Shown here: in pieces, positions 34,033 through 42,630 of the stretch
Position numbering within the stretch: position 1 is the first letter of the stretch
How the letters are laid out: each line of letters opens with the position of its first letter
DNA from: JAOTZA01 sp965224065
GTDB lineage: Bacteria > Acidobacteriota > Thermoanaerobaculia > Multivoradales > JAHEKO01
DNA length: 64,000 bases
Direction: 5' to 3'
Assembly (NCBI GenBank): GCA_965224065.1
Contig: CBDCYF010000005.1
Location: forward strand, 3,224,001-3,288,000
Notes under the pieces: generated by a model
What the model saw: only the letters and a program-made list of their open reading frames with translations
What the model was told of the DNA's origin: nothing
Databases searched by the model: none
Translations under genes and position numbers: made by a program

Positions 34033-35205
34033 ATGAAACGAATTCAGATCACTCGGTGGCTCTTTGTGGCCCTGGCCGCGCTTCTCCTGCCGGCCTCCTC
34101 GCGGGCCGATTTTGTGATCCTGGACGATCTCATCGTCGACGGCTCTGCCTGTGTCGGTTTTGATTGTGTCAACGGCGAGCCGTTTAGTTTTGACACCATC
34201 CGGCTCAAGGAACACAACCTGCGGATCAAGTTCGACGATACGTCTGTGGCTGCGAGCTTCCCCCGCAACGACTGGCAGCTCACGGCCAACGCCTCGGCCA
34301 ATGGCGGCGCGAGCAAATTCTCGATCGACGACATCAGCAACAACCGAACGCCGTTTACGGTCGAGGCCAACGCTCGGTCGCATTCGCTCTATGTCGACGA
34401 CGGTGGCCGGATCGGCATCCGCACGTCGACCCCCTCGACCGAGATTCACGTGATCGACGGCGACACTCCCACGCTGAGGCTCCAGCAAGACGGCTCGTCC
34501 GGGTTTGCCCCCCAGACCTGGGACGTCGCCGGCAACGAGACCAACTTCTTTATCCGCGACGTGACCAATGGATCGACCCTGCCGCTTCGGATTCGACCAG
34601 GGGCGCCCTCCAACTCCATCTTTGTCCACGGGGAAGAGGGGGACCTGGGAATCGGGACGGCCTCGCCAAATACCGACGTTCACGTCCGTCGCTCCAGCGG
34701 CGACGCCGACTTGCGCCTGGAGGCCACATCGGGCACGTCGCGGCTGCGATTGCAGAACGGTGGCGACATCTGGAACACGACCCACAACAGCGGCGACAAC
34801 GACTACGAAATCAACTCGAGCGACGGCGCCGGGGTCGAGTTCCAATTGGATTTCAACTCGGGCGACCTGACGCTCGAAGGCGATGTCATCACCAGCAACT
34901 GCCCGGCGGGCTGCGGACCGGCCGACTTTGTGTTCGATCCGGACTATGAGTTGATGCCGCTGGCGGAGCTGGCGGCGTTCGTTCGGAAGGAGAAGCACCT
35001 GCCCAACATTCCTTCCGCAAAGGAGCTGGAGGCCGGTGTCAAGCTGACCTGGATGCAGATGCGGCTGCTCGAGAAGATCGAGGAGCTTGCGCTCTACACG
35101 ATCGCGCAGCAGGAGCCCATCGACGCCCTGAACCTGCGGATCCTGGAGCAGCAACGGCACATCGACGCGCTCACCGAGCGTCTCGCGGCGCTGGAGGACC
35201 GCTAG
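34033..35205 (+). CDS. Fibre-like surface protein 2 (IGIGT-repeat, tail-fibre-like)
   Basis: A 390-residue precursor with GGAGGG upstream and a signal peptide ending SSRA. It matches fibre protein 1 throughout: CVGFDCVNGEPFSFDTIR, then SHSLYVDDGGRIGI, QTWDVAGNETNFF, LGIGTASP, GDADLRLEA and the C-terminal YELMPLAELAAFVRKEKHLP. The coiled-coil tail is longer and ends with ALTERLAALEDR, suggesting trimerisation. The two fibre genes probably arose by tandem duplication of the companion-fibre pair. It ends just before a 15-bp hairpin shared with the convergent S74 gene. Confidence 0.86.
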   Translation: MKRIQITRWLFVALAALLLPASSRADFVILDDLIVDGSACVGFDCVNGEPFSFDTIRLKEHNLRIKFDDTSVAASFPRNDWQLTANASANGGASKFSIDDISNNRTPFTVEANARSHSLYVDDGGRIGIRTSTPSTEIHVIDGDTPTLRLQQDGSSGFAPQTWDVAGNETNFFIRDVTNGSTLPLRIRPGAPSNSIFVHGEEGDLGIGTASPNTDVHVRRSSGDADLRLEATSGTSRLRLQNGGDIWNTTHNSGDNDYEINSSDGAGVEFQLDFNSGDLTLEGDVITSNCPAGCGPADFVFDPDYELMPLAELAAFVRKEKHLPNIPSAKELEAGVKLTWMQMRLLEKIEELALYTIAQQEPIDALNLRILEQQRHIDALTERLAALEDR

Positions 35206-35210
35206 GCATA

Positions 35211-35247
35211 AAGCGGCCCCGACCGCGCACGGCGGTCGGGGCCGCTT
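35211..35247. terminator. Bidirectional terminator between convergent fibre genes
   Basis: A perfect 15-bp stem (35211-35225 with 35233-35247) closes a 7-nt loop. It starts six bases after the fibre 2 stop and ends 22 bases before the stop of the S74 gene on the other strand. T-tracts are short on both sides, but the stem is very stable. Confidence 0.8.
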
Positions 35248-35268
35248 GGTTTGAAGAGGAGGGCCGTT

Positions 35269-36009
35269 TTACTTCGAGGCCAGACTCTCGACCATGGCCC
35301 GCAGCTCGGCCACTTGGCGGCTCAACTGGTCGATCTGCTGGTTCTTCTCTTCCACGATCTCGTTGAGACCCTGGACCGCCAGCAGGGTGACGCCGGCCAG
35401 ATCGCGGGGCGCAAGCCTGTCTTTGCCACCCCCCAGTCCGAAGGCGTCGTAGAAATCCTCGGCCATCGGGCCGATGTGGCGCACTGGTTGGTCCTTGTAG
35501 CTCCATTCCAAGACATCCAAGTCGCTAACCCGCGTGAGAACTTCGCGGCCGTCGAGCGGCGAAAATCCCTCTTTGGCTTTTCGACTGGAGTTTTCCATGA
35601 GGCTTCCGTCGATCGTCAGATTGCCGGTGGGACTCAGATCGAACACCGTGGCGGGCCCGGGGCCGATCTGGACGCGGCCGGTCTTTCGGATCACGACCTC
35701 GGTCCCAAAGGTGCCGGACAGGCTGATCGTGAAGTCGCCAACCATCGTGGGTTGGAGTCCCCAGATCGTACCGCTGGACGTGTCCTCGTAGAACACAAAG
35801 GGGGCGCCGTTGTTGGTGAAGCGAGCCATGGTCTGGGCTCCGGCGGTGGTTGACACGACATGGAGGGGGAACGCGGGGTTGGGGGTACCGATCCCCACCT
35901 TGTCGTCCTTGACGAACAGAACACCCTGGGCGCTCGCCAAAGCGGGCAGCACCAGCAGTGCCGCTAGGCCACAGGCGGTGGTCAGGGCGAGTTTTTTCTT
36001 GAGCTTCAT
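35269..36009 (-). CDS. Short fibre protein with S74 intramolecular chaperone domain
   Basis: A 246-residue precursor with an AGAAGGAGATTG site upstream and a signal peptide ending ALASAQ. A short stalk has KVGIGTPNP and VQIGPGP motifs. The C-terminal ~105 residues form a peptidase S74 / tail-fibre chaperone domain: SLMENSSRKAKEGFSPLDG, then IGPMAEDFYDAFGLG and a final coiled coil (VEEKNQQIDQLSRQVAELRA). In characterised relatives the domain trimerises and cuts itself off at a Ser-Lys dyad; here S141 and K146 occupy those positions, with Ser instead of the usual Asp after the nucleophile. It is convergent with the fibre 2 gene and 35 nt downstream of an anti-sigma-like gene. Confidence 0.88.
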   Translation of the reverse strand: MKLKKKLALTTACGLAALLVLPALASAQGVLFVKDDKVGIGTPNPAFPLHVVSTTAGAQTMARFTNNGAPFVFYEDTSSGTIWGLQPTMVGDFTISLSGTFGTEVVIRKTGRVQIGPGPATVFDLSPTGNLTIDGSLMENSSRKAKEGFSPLDGREVLTRVSDLDVLEWSYKDQPVRHIGPMAEDFYDAFGLGGGKDRLAPRDLAGVTLLAVQGLNEIVEEKNQQIDQLSRQVAELRAMVESLASK

Positions 36010-36044
36010 CTCAATCTCCTTCTCTTGTCTATTGGTCGGGGTTG

Positions 36045-36737
36045 CTATGTGCTTTCGGAATCTTCCTGGTTGCCGGCGGAAACGATTTCGATCTTGAAGC
36101 TGGCACCCGAGGCGACGGTGAAGCCGTCCCCCAGAGCCACCGTGTCGCCGGCGCGGAACGCCACTTCGCTGCCGCTTTCCACGGTGACATCAGTTGCCGT
36201 GATCGACTCGGCCGCATCGAGCACTTGTGTGCCTTCGAGGTTCTCGGTAGACAGGACGCGGTTGTCACCGACACTGCCGCCCGGACTTTGGGTGAAAGAA
36301 CCGCGAAAGGTGAACGCGAGAACGCTGACCAGGGCCAGGCTGGCGGCGATCGCGAGCCGTCGGTGGCCTTGTCCGCCGAAAGGCGAACGACCATGGAATC
36401 TCTTCACCGATCCGTGCCGGCTCCGGGCCCGCGCCACGGCTTCCTCGGTGAGCGAGAGCTGCTGCCGGCAGTCCGGGCACGTCTCTAGATGCTTGCGCAA
36501 CGAGGGATCCTCCGCCGCGATCGAGGTCTCGGTCTCGACGGCCTCCCGGGCGAGCTGCTCGGCCGGCGGGTGCCCGGGATCGCTGTGCAAAACGGCGGCA
36601 AAAAGCCGGTAATCGTCCACCCAGCGACGGCATTCCTCACAGGATTCGATATGCCCTTGCAGTTCGTCCAACTGGCTTTCCGCCAGCTCTCCGGAAAGGT
36701 AGTACGGCAGTTGTTCGATGGCGTCTCGGTGGTCCAT
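36045..36737 (-). CDS. Anti-sigma-like membrane protein with two zinc motifs and extracellular domain
   Basis: A 230-residue protein starting at ATG 36737. Two HxxxCxxC zinc-binding anti-sigma (ZAS) motifs lie in the cytoplasmic part: H29-C33-C36 and H83-C87-C90. A single membrane segment spans ~127-145. The outer part (residues ~165-218) ends with VESGSEVAFRAGDTVALGDGFTVASGASFKIE-type strands, split here as VESGSEVAF and GDGFTVASGASF, which resemble the coat-hanger stack repeats of surface proteins. It would hold an ECF sigma factor inactive and sense something in the periplasm. No sigma gene is adjacent; the only one in the window is at 62851-63420. It is 35 nt upstream of the S74 fibre gene and probably co-transcribed. 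Confidence 0.82.
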   Translation of the reverse strand: MDHRDAIEQLPYYLSGELAESQLDELQGHIESCEECRRWVDDYRLFAAVLHSDPGHPPAEQLAREAVETETSIAAEDPSLRKHLETCPDCRQQLSLTEEAVARARSRHGSVKRFHGRSPFGGQGHRRLAIAASLALVSVLAFTFRGSFTQSPGGSVGDNRVLSTENLEGTQVLDAAESITATDVTVESGSEVAFRAGDTVALGDGFTVASGASFKIEIVSAGNQEDSEST

Positions 36738-36891
36738 GGACTCGGTCCTGGTCTTGGGCTCTGTGCCGGCCCTCGAATACCAAGATCGGACCAATGCCGT
36801 TTCGTTACGCTTAGCGGCCGATTTTTCGGAATTTTTTGTCTGGGGATCCCGCTCCCAGGCCCTTCGGAGAGGGAAGTCAAGCGCTAACCGG

Positions 36892-38076
36892 CTAGACTTC
36901 CGAATCGGCCTTGAGCGGGCGGTGAGAGTCGCCGAGGTCCGGCGTCGGAGGCTGCTCGAACGCACGCGACGCGGGCTCCAGGCGTTTCAGACGCTCCTCG
37001 GCCAATCGCCTCGCGATGGCGTTGAGGCCGGCCTGGCGAATCAGAAGCACCGCCACAACCTCTACGGCCAGAAAGCCCAGCCCCAACCGAACGTTGCCGC
37101 TGGCCGCGACGATCAGGGCCATGAGGCAAAACCCCAGAACCAATCCGTACAGGCTGAGCAGGACCGCGGGGCGGTGGCCGTGTGCTTCGAGCAACAAGTG
37201 GTGAAGATGTTTGCGATCCCCACGGAAGACTCGAGCGAGGCGGTTCATCTTCGGGTGGCCTTGAAGAAATCGATACCAGATGACCATGACGGTATCGATA
37301 ATCGGTAAGCCGAGCGCGAGAAGCGGGACCAGGATGGCGATCGCCGCGGAGGCTTTGACCCCGGTGCGCAGGGAAATGGCCGCGAGAATGAACCCGAGCG
37401 TAAGAGACCCGGAATCCCCCATGAAGATCTTGGCCGGACGCCAGTTGTGGCGTAGAAAACCGACGCAGGCGCCGACAATGCAACTGGTGGCAATGACGGT
37501 TTCCGGGTTACGCTGGAAAATGGCGAAAAACAGCAGACTGCTGGCGATAATGGCGACGATCCCGGCCGCCAATCCGTCGAGCCCATCGATGAAATTGATC
37601 GCGTTGGTCACCCCAACGATCCACAAGATCGACAGGATCGGTCCGACCGCCGCGACGGAGAGCTTTGCCTCCCAGGGCAGTCTGAGCGTGGTGAACTGCC
37701 AGCCGATGGCCACGATGATGGATGCCGCCAGCGTCTGAAATAGGAGCTTTGGTATCGGTCCGATTGGCTTGATGTCGTCGACTACGCCCAGGGCGAAGAC
37801 GATCAAGGTGGCGAGGAGAAACCAGAGAAGCTCGTCGGCCGAGGGGCCCACTGCGGAGTTGCCACCGAGGAGCAACAGGGCCGGGATCAGGGAGAAAATG
37901 ATGCCGGCGGTAATCGCCACGCCGCCCAAACGAGGTGTGATTGCGGCATGTCGTTTCCTCCCTTTTGGCACGTCCACCGCCCGCAACCGCCACGCCACGC
38001 GTACTACCAGGGGTGTGAGCAGCATGGTGACAACCGCGGCCGCCAGGCCGGGCAACAGGGCTCGCCATAGGTCCAT
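36892..38076 (-). CDS. Undecaprenyl-phosphate GlcNAc-1-phosphate transferase (WecA/MraY family)
   Basis: A 394-residue polytopic membrane enzyme that transfers a sugar phosphate, usually GlcNAc-1-P, to undecaprenyl phosphate and so starts glycan assembly on the inner membrane. Family signatures are complete: GRKRHAAITPRLGG, VDDIKPIGPIPKLL, TNAINFIDGLDG and IFMGDSGSLTLG, with the catalytic Asp pair in the DDI and NFIDG motifs. The cytoplasmic loop GDRKHLHHLLL is the sugar-specificity His-rich segment of the WecA/WbpL group. It lies 86 nt downstream of the wzy-like gene of the minus-strand cluster. Confidence 0.93.
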   Translation of the reverse strand: MDLWRALLPGLAAAVVTMLLTPLVVRVAWRLRAVDVPKGRKRHAAITPRLGGVAITAGIIFSLIPALLLLGGNSAVGPSADELLWFLLATLIVFALGVVDDIKPIGPIPKLLFQTLAASIIVAIGWQFTTLRLPWEAKLSVAAVGPILSILWIVGVTNAINFIDGLDGLAAGIVAIIASSLLFFAIFQRNPETVIATSCIVGACVGFLRHNWRPAKIFMGDSGSLTLGFILAAISLRTGVKASAAIAILVPLLALGLPIIDTVMVIWYRFLQGHPKMNRLARVFRGDRKHLHHLLLEAHGHRPAVLLSLYGLVLGFCLMALIVAASGNVRLGLGFLAVEVVAVLLIRQAGLNAIARRLAEERLKRLEPASRAFEQPPTPDLGDSHRPLKADSEV

Positions 38077-38162
38077 TGGAGGTATCGTAGCAAGACATCA
38101 CACGCCCGGCTACCAAACCGGTTACCCGGCTACGAACAAACAGGATCGGTCCCGGGAGCCGA

Positions 38163-39407
38163 CTAAGTGGCCGGCTTTGGGCTGCCGGGAGAGCCGTCTC
38201 GGGTTCGTGCTCGCTGCATTACACCGATTCCGAAAAGTTGACCCCAGAGCAGCCCCAGAAGCGCGCCGGTAGGAAACAACCGCCAGACATTCAAGCCTAC
38301 GAAAAACGCTGCCACGATAAGGACAAAAAAATCGATGGCCGGACTGACGCCTCTGTTCAAAGACGTCAAAAAGACAGCGAGGAGCAGCGCCAGGCCGACC
38401 AACCCGAAACTCGCAGTGATCTCGAGATAGCCCGAATGAGCGTTGCCCACTTGGTTTTCGGCGGTCTCGCTGCCGAGCAGTTTGGCGGTCGAGGAAGATG
38501 AGAGCCCTACGCCGTAACCAAAAATCACGTCTGCGGGCGTTTTGAAGTTGGAGATTGCATCCTCGGCAATCGTCAGACGATTTTCGTTTGAGACTTTCGC
38601 CTGGTGGCGTGAGAGCGTCGGTCGAGAAACGATGAAGAAGAAGGCCACGACCAAGAGCGGCGCGGTGCCGAGCAGAATTTTCTTTGTGCGCGAATCCAGC
38701 CGGTTGTTAAAGCTCAGCAGAAAAGTCGCCATGGTGAGGGTCATCGCCATTCTCGAGCCCGTCGCAAAGCTCAGCACGATGCATATGACCAGCCAGAGGC
38801 CGTAGCGGGTTCTCTCGCGGTTGTCATTTCGCATGAGGTGAGCGCATAGAAACCACAAGGAACAGGCCACAAGTGTCGCGCCGTAGGCTGTTGCATTCGG
38901 GAACAGACCCGAGTATCTGATGATTATGGGTTTGTCGCTGGCGAAACGGATCACGATACGGATGACGTTGTCGAGAGCCAGCAGCGCGACATACCAGCGC
39001 AGCAGCGCGGCGAACTTGAACAGCGGCGTTTTAGAGGATCTTGTGACGAGGAAATAGCCGGCAAAAAAGAACGGAGCCGACTGGAAGAATTTGAGACCCA
39101 GCAGAGCAACCCCAGTGGGCACTCCCTTGAACATGATGCTGTAGAGGACACAAGTCAACGCCCACAATGTGATCAGTCCGGCCATACGAACGGTCCCGGC
39201 GGTGAGCCGGGAGCGGTCCGAAGGCGTTACGAAGACAAGGCCCACGTAGAGTGCCATGACCAGAAAAATCGTCTCTCGCAGAGCTCGCGACAGGAAGTAG
39301 ATCTGATTGGAGTCGCCCAGAAGGGGGAAGTTGACGAGCGTCGCCACGCAGACGAAGCAAAGGGCGATACCGAGCAAATTCTTCGAGTAGGTGTCTAGCG
39401 TCTCCAT
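38163..39407 (-). CDS. O-antigen ligase/polymerase family membrane protein
   Basis: A 414-residue polytopic protein with roughly twelve hydrophobic segments. The large periplasmic loop contains GYGVGLSSSSTAKLL and then NAHSGYLEITASFGLVGLAL, the family's H-x-x-Y-L plus GxxG signature. It most likely polymerises or ligates undecaprenyl-linked glycan on the periplasmic side. Its start overlaps the end of the upstream FkbM-type gene by 13 nt, so it is the third gene of the wzx-fkbM-wzy operon. Family members cannot be assigned as Wzy or WaaL from sequence alone. Confidence 0.83.
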   Translation of the reverse strand: METLDTYSKNLLGIALCFVCVATLVNFPLLGDSNQIYFLSRALRETIFLVMALYVGLVFVTPSDRSRLTAGTVRMAGLITLWALTCVLYSIMFKGVPTGVALLGLKFFQSAPFFFAGYFLVTRSSKTPLFKFAALLRWYVALLALDNVIRIVIRFASDKPIIIRYSGLFPNATAYGATLVACSLWFLCAHLMRNDNRERTRYGLWLVICIVLSFATGSRMAMTLTMATFLLSFNNRLDSRTKKILLGTAPLLVVAFFFIVSRPTLSRHQAKVSNENRLTIAEDAISNFKTPADVIFGYGVGLSSSSTAKLLGSETAENQVGNAHSGYLEITASFGLVGLALLLAVFLTSLNRGVSPAIDFFVLIVAAFFVGLNVWRLFPTGALLGLLWGQLFGIGVMQRARTRDGSPGSPKPAT

Positions 39408-40162
39408 GCGAAGACATGCCCCTCCAGATGTCTTTGTGCCGGCACCGTGGCAAGATCCGCGCTCTTGATCCTGGACGGCAACACTCTCTTCGAAACCGTG
39501 GTTCTGAATCCACGTTGACGCAGGAAGTTCCGCGTACTTCGGTTGGTCGGTTGGTCGGTTTCGAGTGTCCGCGCGTATCCCGCGAGAAAGACGCGTTTGG
39601 TGCGTTGCGCGGTCTGCTCCATGCCCTGGAGCACCTGGAGCTCGACTCCGTTGACGGTGATCTCCGCGTAGTCGATCTCCGCGACCTCGAACTCGGCAAG
39701 GATGTTGTCCACCGTATCGACATCGATCTCCATGGCGGAATCGAAGTCCTCCCGCATCATGGTCACGCCGGTTCCGTCGAGACGATTGAAAGTCGGCGAC
39801 GTGCCGGCGTTCATGATCTGCTTCCCTTTTCGGTTGAAGGCTCCCTTATTTACTATGGTGAGATTTTCGAACCCTCGTTCGGCAGCGTAGGCTGTCAGAG
39901 TGGAGGCAACCCCGGGGTCGGCCTCGATGAGGATGACGCGGCCGCCCGGCCCGGCGCACCGCGAGAGCCGCGCCAGGTTCTCTTTTCTCCACATCCCAAC
40001 CTGCAGAACCGTGTCGCCTCGGCGGATCATGAGCTCCCGCGGCAGCGCGTTTCTGTGACGCAACAGCCATGCCCGAGCTGCGTTCTTCCAGTCGGATTCC
40101 GGAAGAGCTGCGTTCAGCAGACGCAGAGGGGCGAGAATGGCGGCTCGGATCCAAGTCGGCAT
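39395..40162 (-). CDS. FkbM family methyltransferase
   Basis: A 255-residue protein with the FkbM pattern: a SAM-binding first strand, an acidic end to the second strand (VILIEADPG, residues ~75-83), VNKGAFNRKGKQ, and the IDYAEITVNGVELQVLQG block typical of the C-terminal part. FkbM enzymes O-methylate hydroxyls of sugars or polyketides. The first glycine-rich loop reads VLQVGMWRKEN instead of the usual DVGANIG, which may weaken SAM binding or reflect a variant. The start at 40162 overlaps the wzx-like stop in an ATGA arrangement. Confidence 0.82.
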   Translation of the reverse strand: MPTWIRAAILAPLRLLNAALPESDWKNAARAWLLRHRNALPRELMIRRGDTVLQVGMWRKENLARLSRCAGPGGRVILIEADPGVASTLTAYAAERGFENLTIVNKGAFNRKGKQIMNAGTSPTFNRLDGTGVTMMREDFDSAMEIDVDTVDNILAEFEVAEIDYAEITVNGVELQVLQGMEQTAQRTKRVFLAGYARTLETDQPTNRSTRNFLRQRGFRTTVSKRVLPSRIKSADLATVPAQRHLEGHVFAWRR

Positions 40163-41661
40163 CAGGACGGCTTACCCTCTCCCGCGCCTTTGCGCGTACC
40201 TGAGGATAGCAACCAGGGTGGCCGCGATCGCCAGCTGGCCCGGATACTCTCGCGGTAGGTCGGCAGCATGAGCAGGCCGTAGACGGCGCTCATGGTCACC
40301 CCGGCGTAGACCAGCGCGGCCCACGGCGAGAGCCGCTCTCGGGGAACAAGGACCAATGGGATCAACGGCACCAGCGCGAGCAGGCCGGCTCGTGTCGCCG
40401 GCCCAAGGGTCGAGGCAACCCTGCGCCAGGGGAGCTCGAGCATCCTGATTCCAACCGAGAGGGTCGTGACCGCCCACACGGCCAACGCCGCTGAAACGCA
40501 CGCGGCAATGCCGTTGATGCCAAGATGAATCCCGACGGTCGCTGCCAGCGTGACGAAAACGGCGAATCGAAGCGCCAAAAGCCACAGCCGCAGCCGCGGG
40601 CGTCCGATGGCCAGGAGCGCGGCCTCCGCGACTCGCGGGATCAAGAAAAGCCCGCCGAGCCCGAGAATCCGAAGAGAGACGATCGAGTCACTCCATTTGG
40701 CTCCGTAAACGGCCTCGAGCAGCCACGGTCCCAACACCACGATGGACAGTACAACCGGCAGTGCGATGTTAAAGAGGTGGCGCGTGCCTTCTACTACGCC
40801 GCTGGCAAGACGTCGTGGCGCATCCTGAACCTCGGAGAACGCGGAAAACGTAACCCGTCTCGTCAGTCCCACTAGCCTGTCGAGCGGCACCATAGCGAGC
40901 TGGTACGCCAACGAGTAGTAGCCCAGCTCTTCGGTACCGATAAATCGGCCGATCACAAAGTAGTCGACGTTAACCAGGGCTCTCTCCAAGAGAGTGCCTC
41001 CCATCATGGGGCCGCCGAATCGGACGAGTCGCCGCAGCGCGGAGAAATCGACCGACAGAGCGGGTCGCCACCGTACGCTCGTCCAGAGAATCAACGTGTT
41101 GACTGTGCGCTGCGCGATGACCGCGGCGCCCAAGCTCCAAAAGCCATAACCAAGCGCCGCCATGCTCAAGCCGACCGTCGCAAAAGCCACTTCACCTGCG
41201 AGTTGTGCTACGGATATCTGCCGGAAGCGCATATTCTTGATCAGTACGGCTCTCGGCACGACCGCCAGGGCGTTGATCAGAAAGACGGTTGAAAGCAGTC
41301 GCAACAACGGGGCGGCCGAGGTGTCTCCCAGAAACGAGGTGATGGGCCGCGCCCAGAGGAAGGTCGCGGCTCCGAGCAGGACGTGAATCGTCAGGTTCAG
41401 CCAGAAAGCGCTGTTCAAGTCGTCCGCCCCGGGCTCCCTCTGTTGCACCAGAGCGGATACCATGCCGAGCTCGCCGATGCCTTCGGCCAGGAGCACAAAC
41501 ATGAAGGCCAGAGCCAAAAGCCCGAAATCGGAAGGTGGAAGCAGCCACCCGAGTGCCAAGATCGTCACCAGGCGCACGGCGCTGGCGCCGTAGTTGCCGA
41601 CCCCCGACCAGAGAAGTCCGACGAATGTCCGGTGTCGAAGTGACTGGGTCGGAGTCGTCAT
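40162..41661 (-). CDS. Oligosaccharide flippase, Wzx-like (MOP superfamily)
   Basis: A ~499-residue polytopic protein with about twelve to fourteen membrane segments. The N-terminus RTFVGLLWSGVGNYGASAVRLV and LGWLLPPSDFGLLALA match polysaccharide flippases of the Wzx/RfbX type. It should flip undecaprenyl-linked repeat units from the cytoplasmic to the periplasmic side. I chose the ATG at 41661; an ATG at 41688 adds nine residues and is also possible. It is the first gene of a minus-strand operon and is divergent from a sulfotransferase gene 100 nt away. Confidence 0.9.
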   Translation of the reverse strand: MTTPTQSLRHRTFVGLLWSGVGNYGASAVRLVTILALGWLLPPSDFGLLALAFMFVLLAEGIGELGMVSALVQQREPGADDLNSAFWLNLTIHVLLGAATFLWARPITSFLGDTSAAPLLRLLSTVFLINALAVVPRAVLIKNMRFRQISVAQLAGEVAFATVGLSMAALGYGFWSLGAAVIAQRTVNTLILWTSVRWRPALSVDFSALRRLVRFGGPMMGGTLLERALVNVDYFVIGRFIGTEELGYYSLAYQLAMVPLDRLVGLTRRVTFSAFSEVQDAPRRLASGVVEGTRHLFNIALPVVLSIVVLGPWLLEAVYGAKWSDSIVSLRILGLGGLFLIPRVAEAALLAIGRPRLRLWLLALRFAVFVTLAATVGIHLGINGIAACVSAALAVWAVTTLSVGIRMLELPWRRVASTLGPATRAGLLALVPLIPLVLVPRERLSPWAALVYAGVTMSAVYGLLMLPTYRESIRASWRSRPPWLLSSGTRKGAGEGKPS

Positions 41662-41761
41662 GCAAGCGGCCTGCTGCCCATATATCACCCTACTACGGCA
41701 TACTCTTTGGGCTCAAAGGCCTGGGGTCCGCTTCCGGTCCCGGCCACAAGCGAGGTATGGG

Positions 41762-42595
41762 ATGAGAGTCGGACCGATCGCCCAAAGGGTCGCCAAGAGA
41801 GTGACGCGCTGGATAGGCGTCCACTGGGGGGAGACTTTCCCCTTCTACTACGTTTCAGAGCACCCCAAGTCGGGCGGTAGCTGGCTCGCCAAGATGGTCA
41901 GCGACTACCTGCAGCTACCGTTCCCGCAGTTCACGCGGCTTCCCATCGGCTTTAGTTGTGTGATCCTCAATCATTGGCGGTACGACCCCCGCATGAGGCG
42001 GGCGTTCTACCTCTACCGCGATGGGCGGGACGTCATGGTGTCGCTGTATTTCCATCACCTGCACATGGGGCGTCATTCACAAAACCCGGTGCCGCGGAGA
42101 ATTACACGGACCTACGAGAAGTTGTTCGGCAAGAGCTTCGATCCCGGCGACATCGTTCGAAACCTGCCCCGCTTTATCGAGCACGAGTTCACCAATCCCG
42201 GCCGCGGTACGACGCTCAACTGGCGCCAGCACGTGGAAGATTGGCTTCGCGCCCAAGGAACCGGGAATGTGACATACCTCAGCTATGAAGGGCTGCGGGA
42301 GGATTGCGAAGCAACACTCGGTCGAGCCCTCGAAGATCTGATCGATGAAGAAATCGATCCATGGCGACTCTCGACAACAGTCGAGAAGATGTCCATGAAG
42401 CGGCAAACGGGGCGCGACCCGGGCGGGGGCGACCGGACTCAACATACCCGTAAGGGGATCGTCGGGGATTGGAAAAACTACTTCTGCCGCGAGGCCGCAG
42501 AGATTTTCAACGAGCACGCGGGTGACACCCTGGTGCGGCTCGGGTACGAAGGGGATTTGCGGTGGGTCGACCGCTATTCCTACCCGACGGTGTGA
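41762..42595 (+). CDS. Sulfotransferase (PAPS-dependent)
   Basis: A 277-residue cytosolic sulfotransferase. The 5'-phosphosulfate-binding loop HPKSGGSWLAKM lies at residues ~34-45, and the 3'-phosphate motif YRDGRDVMVSLYFH at ~85-98. The C-terminal GDWKNYF matches the RKGxxGDWKN block of the family (here TRKGIVGDWKNYF). It transfers sulfate from PAPS to a hydroxyl, probably on a glycan intermediate given the neighbours. The ATG at 41762 follows GAGG. It is the first gene of a plus-strand trio with a deacetylase and a second sulfotransferase. Confidence 0.92.
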   Translation: MRVGPIAQRVAKRVTRWIGVHWGETFPFYYVSEHPKSGGSWLAKMVSDYLQLPFPQFTRLPIGFSCVILNHWRYDPRMRRAFYLYRDGRDVMVSLYFHHLHMGRHSQNPVPRRITRTYEKLFGKSFDPGDIVRNLPRFIEHEFTNPGRGTTLNWRQHVEDWLRAQGTGNVTYLSYEGLREDCEATLGRALEDLIDEEIDPWRLSTTVEKMSMKRQTGRDPGGGDRTQHTRKGIVGDWKNYFCREAAEIFNEHAGDTLVRLGYEGDLRWVDRYSYPTV

Positions 42596-42630
42596 GTCGC
42601 GCTGCAGGGCGGGCGTTAGAATCGAATGCC

